From an uncultured bacterium (GTDB taxonomy: Bacteria; Cyanobacteriota; Vampirovibrionia; Gastranaerophilales; Gastranaerophilaceae), in assembly GCA_900550295.1 (NCBI GenBank), contig URRM01000098.1:1-5320 (forward strand): a stretch of DNA of 5,320 nt. The letters are read 5' to 3'. Under the pieces are notes generated by a model, which saw nothing but the letters and a program-made list of their open reading frames with translations, did not search any database and was not told the origin of the DNA. Shown here piece after piece: positions 4,940 to 5,320 of this stretch. The position numbers were made by a program, and so were the translations under genes. Position 1 is the stretch's first letter; each line of letters opens with the position of its first letter.

Positions 4940-5176
4940 ATGTTCCATCCAATATATGGGCTTAGGTCACTTAGTGCAATACCTTTGTATATTATTATGG
5001 CAGTTTTGGCATTGTGCTTTGGATTATTGCTTAAATATGCTTACAAACATAATACAAGACTTGCAGATATAATGAATAAAGCTTTTTCAATGTATATGCT
5101 AATTAATATTATCCTTGCGCCTGTAGTGTTAATCTCTGTTATTATTTTTATAGCCTATGTTATGCTAAAGCATTAG
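4940..5176 (+). CDS. Small two-TM membrane protein, 78 aa, unrecognised
   Basis: I do not recognise it. It starts MFHPIYGLRS, has a first hydrophobic segment at about residues 13-35 (AIPLYIIMAVLALCFGLLL), a short basic loop (KYAYKHNTR), and a second at about 50-75 (MLINIILAPVVLISVIIFIA), ending KH. This predicts two inner-membrane helices with the positive loop inside. There is a perfect GGAGG before the ATG, the best ribosome site in the array. Size and topology recall the 86-aa protein at 3237-3497, but I see no sequence similarity. A TATAAA at 4913-4918 would place transcription start almost at the ribosome site, and no -35 is present, so the promoter is unknown. Its stop TAG overlaps the stop of tentative remnant 3 on the other strand. 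Confidence 0.7.
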   Translation: MFHPIYGLRSLSAIPLYIIMAVLALCFGLLLKYAYKHNTRLADIMNKAFSMYMLINIILAPVVLISVIIFIAYVMLKH

Positions 5177-5259
5177 TGACTTTCCAATCCTAAAATCAAT
5201 CTCAAATCTCTGAGATTGCGATTTTGACTTGATTTTTGCCATAACAAGAGTGATGAATG
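5173..5259 (-). pseudogene. Tentative remnant 3 of the unknown protein family
   Basis: The minus strand is open for 28 codons and ends LRLILGLESH, comparable to IRMVLRLESK of remnant 1 and IRIILGYEVL of remnant 2. The DNA CCTAAAATCAATCT (5189-5202) matches CCTAAAATGATTCT (4577-4590) at 12 of 14 positions, and both lie 16 nt from their stop codons. Like the others it abuts the stop of a plus-strand membrane gene. The matching region is short, and a hairpin covers the same bases, so this is the weakest copy. Confidence 0.4.
5192..5225 (+). terminator. Hairpin after the 78-aa gene, possible terminator
   Basis: AAAATC-AATCTCA pairs with TGAGATT-(GC)-GATTTT, 13 bp with a 2-nt bulge and a 6-nt loop, 15 nt after the stop codon. 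The 3' arm ends in TTTT and GATTTTT follows. Low G+C makes termination uncertain. Confidence 0.4.
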
Positions 5260-5284
5260 TCATTACAAAAGAAAGGAACTTGCA

Positions 5285-5320
5285 ATGACAGAAAAAGATT
5301 ACAAACTTTTTGGAACAAAA
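5285..5320 (+). CDS. Start of an unidentified CDS, cut by the window edge
   Basis: ATG 5285 is preceded by AAGGA with a 7-nt spacer, a good ribosome site, and opens MTEKDYKLFGTK before the window ends. Twelve residues are too few to name a family. It lies on the same strand as the membrane-protein genes. No promoter is obvious in the 60 nt upstream. Confidence 0.55.
   Translation, partial: MTEKDYKLFGTK

Noticed and set aside
4728..5072. Plus-strand 114-codon frame crossing the hairpin, the G+C-rich stretch and the 78-aa gene
   Set aside because: It starts inside a hairpin with no ribosome site, is basic and low in complexity, and overlaps the better-supported 78-aa membrane gene in another frame.

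Overview
The window is AT-rich DNA (roughly 30% G+C by eye) with the standard genetic code and good Shine-Dalgarno sequences. An exported triple-SLH protein, a calpain-family (C2) cysteine protease and the very low G+C fit a gut lineage of Vampirovibrionia (Melainabacteria, Gastranaerophilales-like). This placement is inferred from gene style, not from a marker gene; a low-GC Firmicute or another candidate phylum is not excluded.

Left half (1-2950), minus strand: two independently transcribed genes. The SLH gene (1593-2876) has a near-consensus sigma-70 promoter, a signal peptide, three SLH repeats, a beta-rich domain and a glycine-zipper segment, and ends at a strong intrinsic terminator. 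Downstream lies a calpain-like protease (66-1421) with its Cys/His/Asn triad visible. A perfect hairpin at the window edge (1-25) may be its terminator.

Centre: tRNA-Leu(GAG) on the plus strand (2985-3065), divergent from the SLH gene. Its 3' end (T-arm 3' strand, acceptor strand and trailer) recurs further along the plus strand. A REP-like inverted-repeat element (3080-3164) lies directly behind the tRNA and is followed by a displaced copy of the tRNA 3' end.

Right half (3200-5320): a repetitive accessory array. Three plus-strand genes for small unrecognised membrane proteins (86, 254 and 78 aa) are each followed, almost stop-to-stop, by a minus-strand remnant of one unknown protein family. 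The first two remnants align without gaps over 51 residues (25 identical); the third is short and tentative. None of the remnants has a start codon, so none would be called by a gene finder. Remnant 2 appears to be interrupted by a 191-bp insert whose ends match the tRNA 3'-end/trailer junction and which holds a G+C-richer, foldable, non-coding stretch. A new plus-strand CDS begins at 5285 and runs off the edge.

Reading of the whole: two housekeeping-type minus-strand genes flank a tRNA-Leu that appears to be an integration or recombination hot spot. Behind it, membrane-protein genes and decayed copies of one family have piled up. No integrase or transposase is present in the window, so the mechanism is inference.
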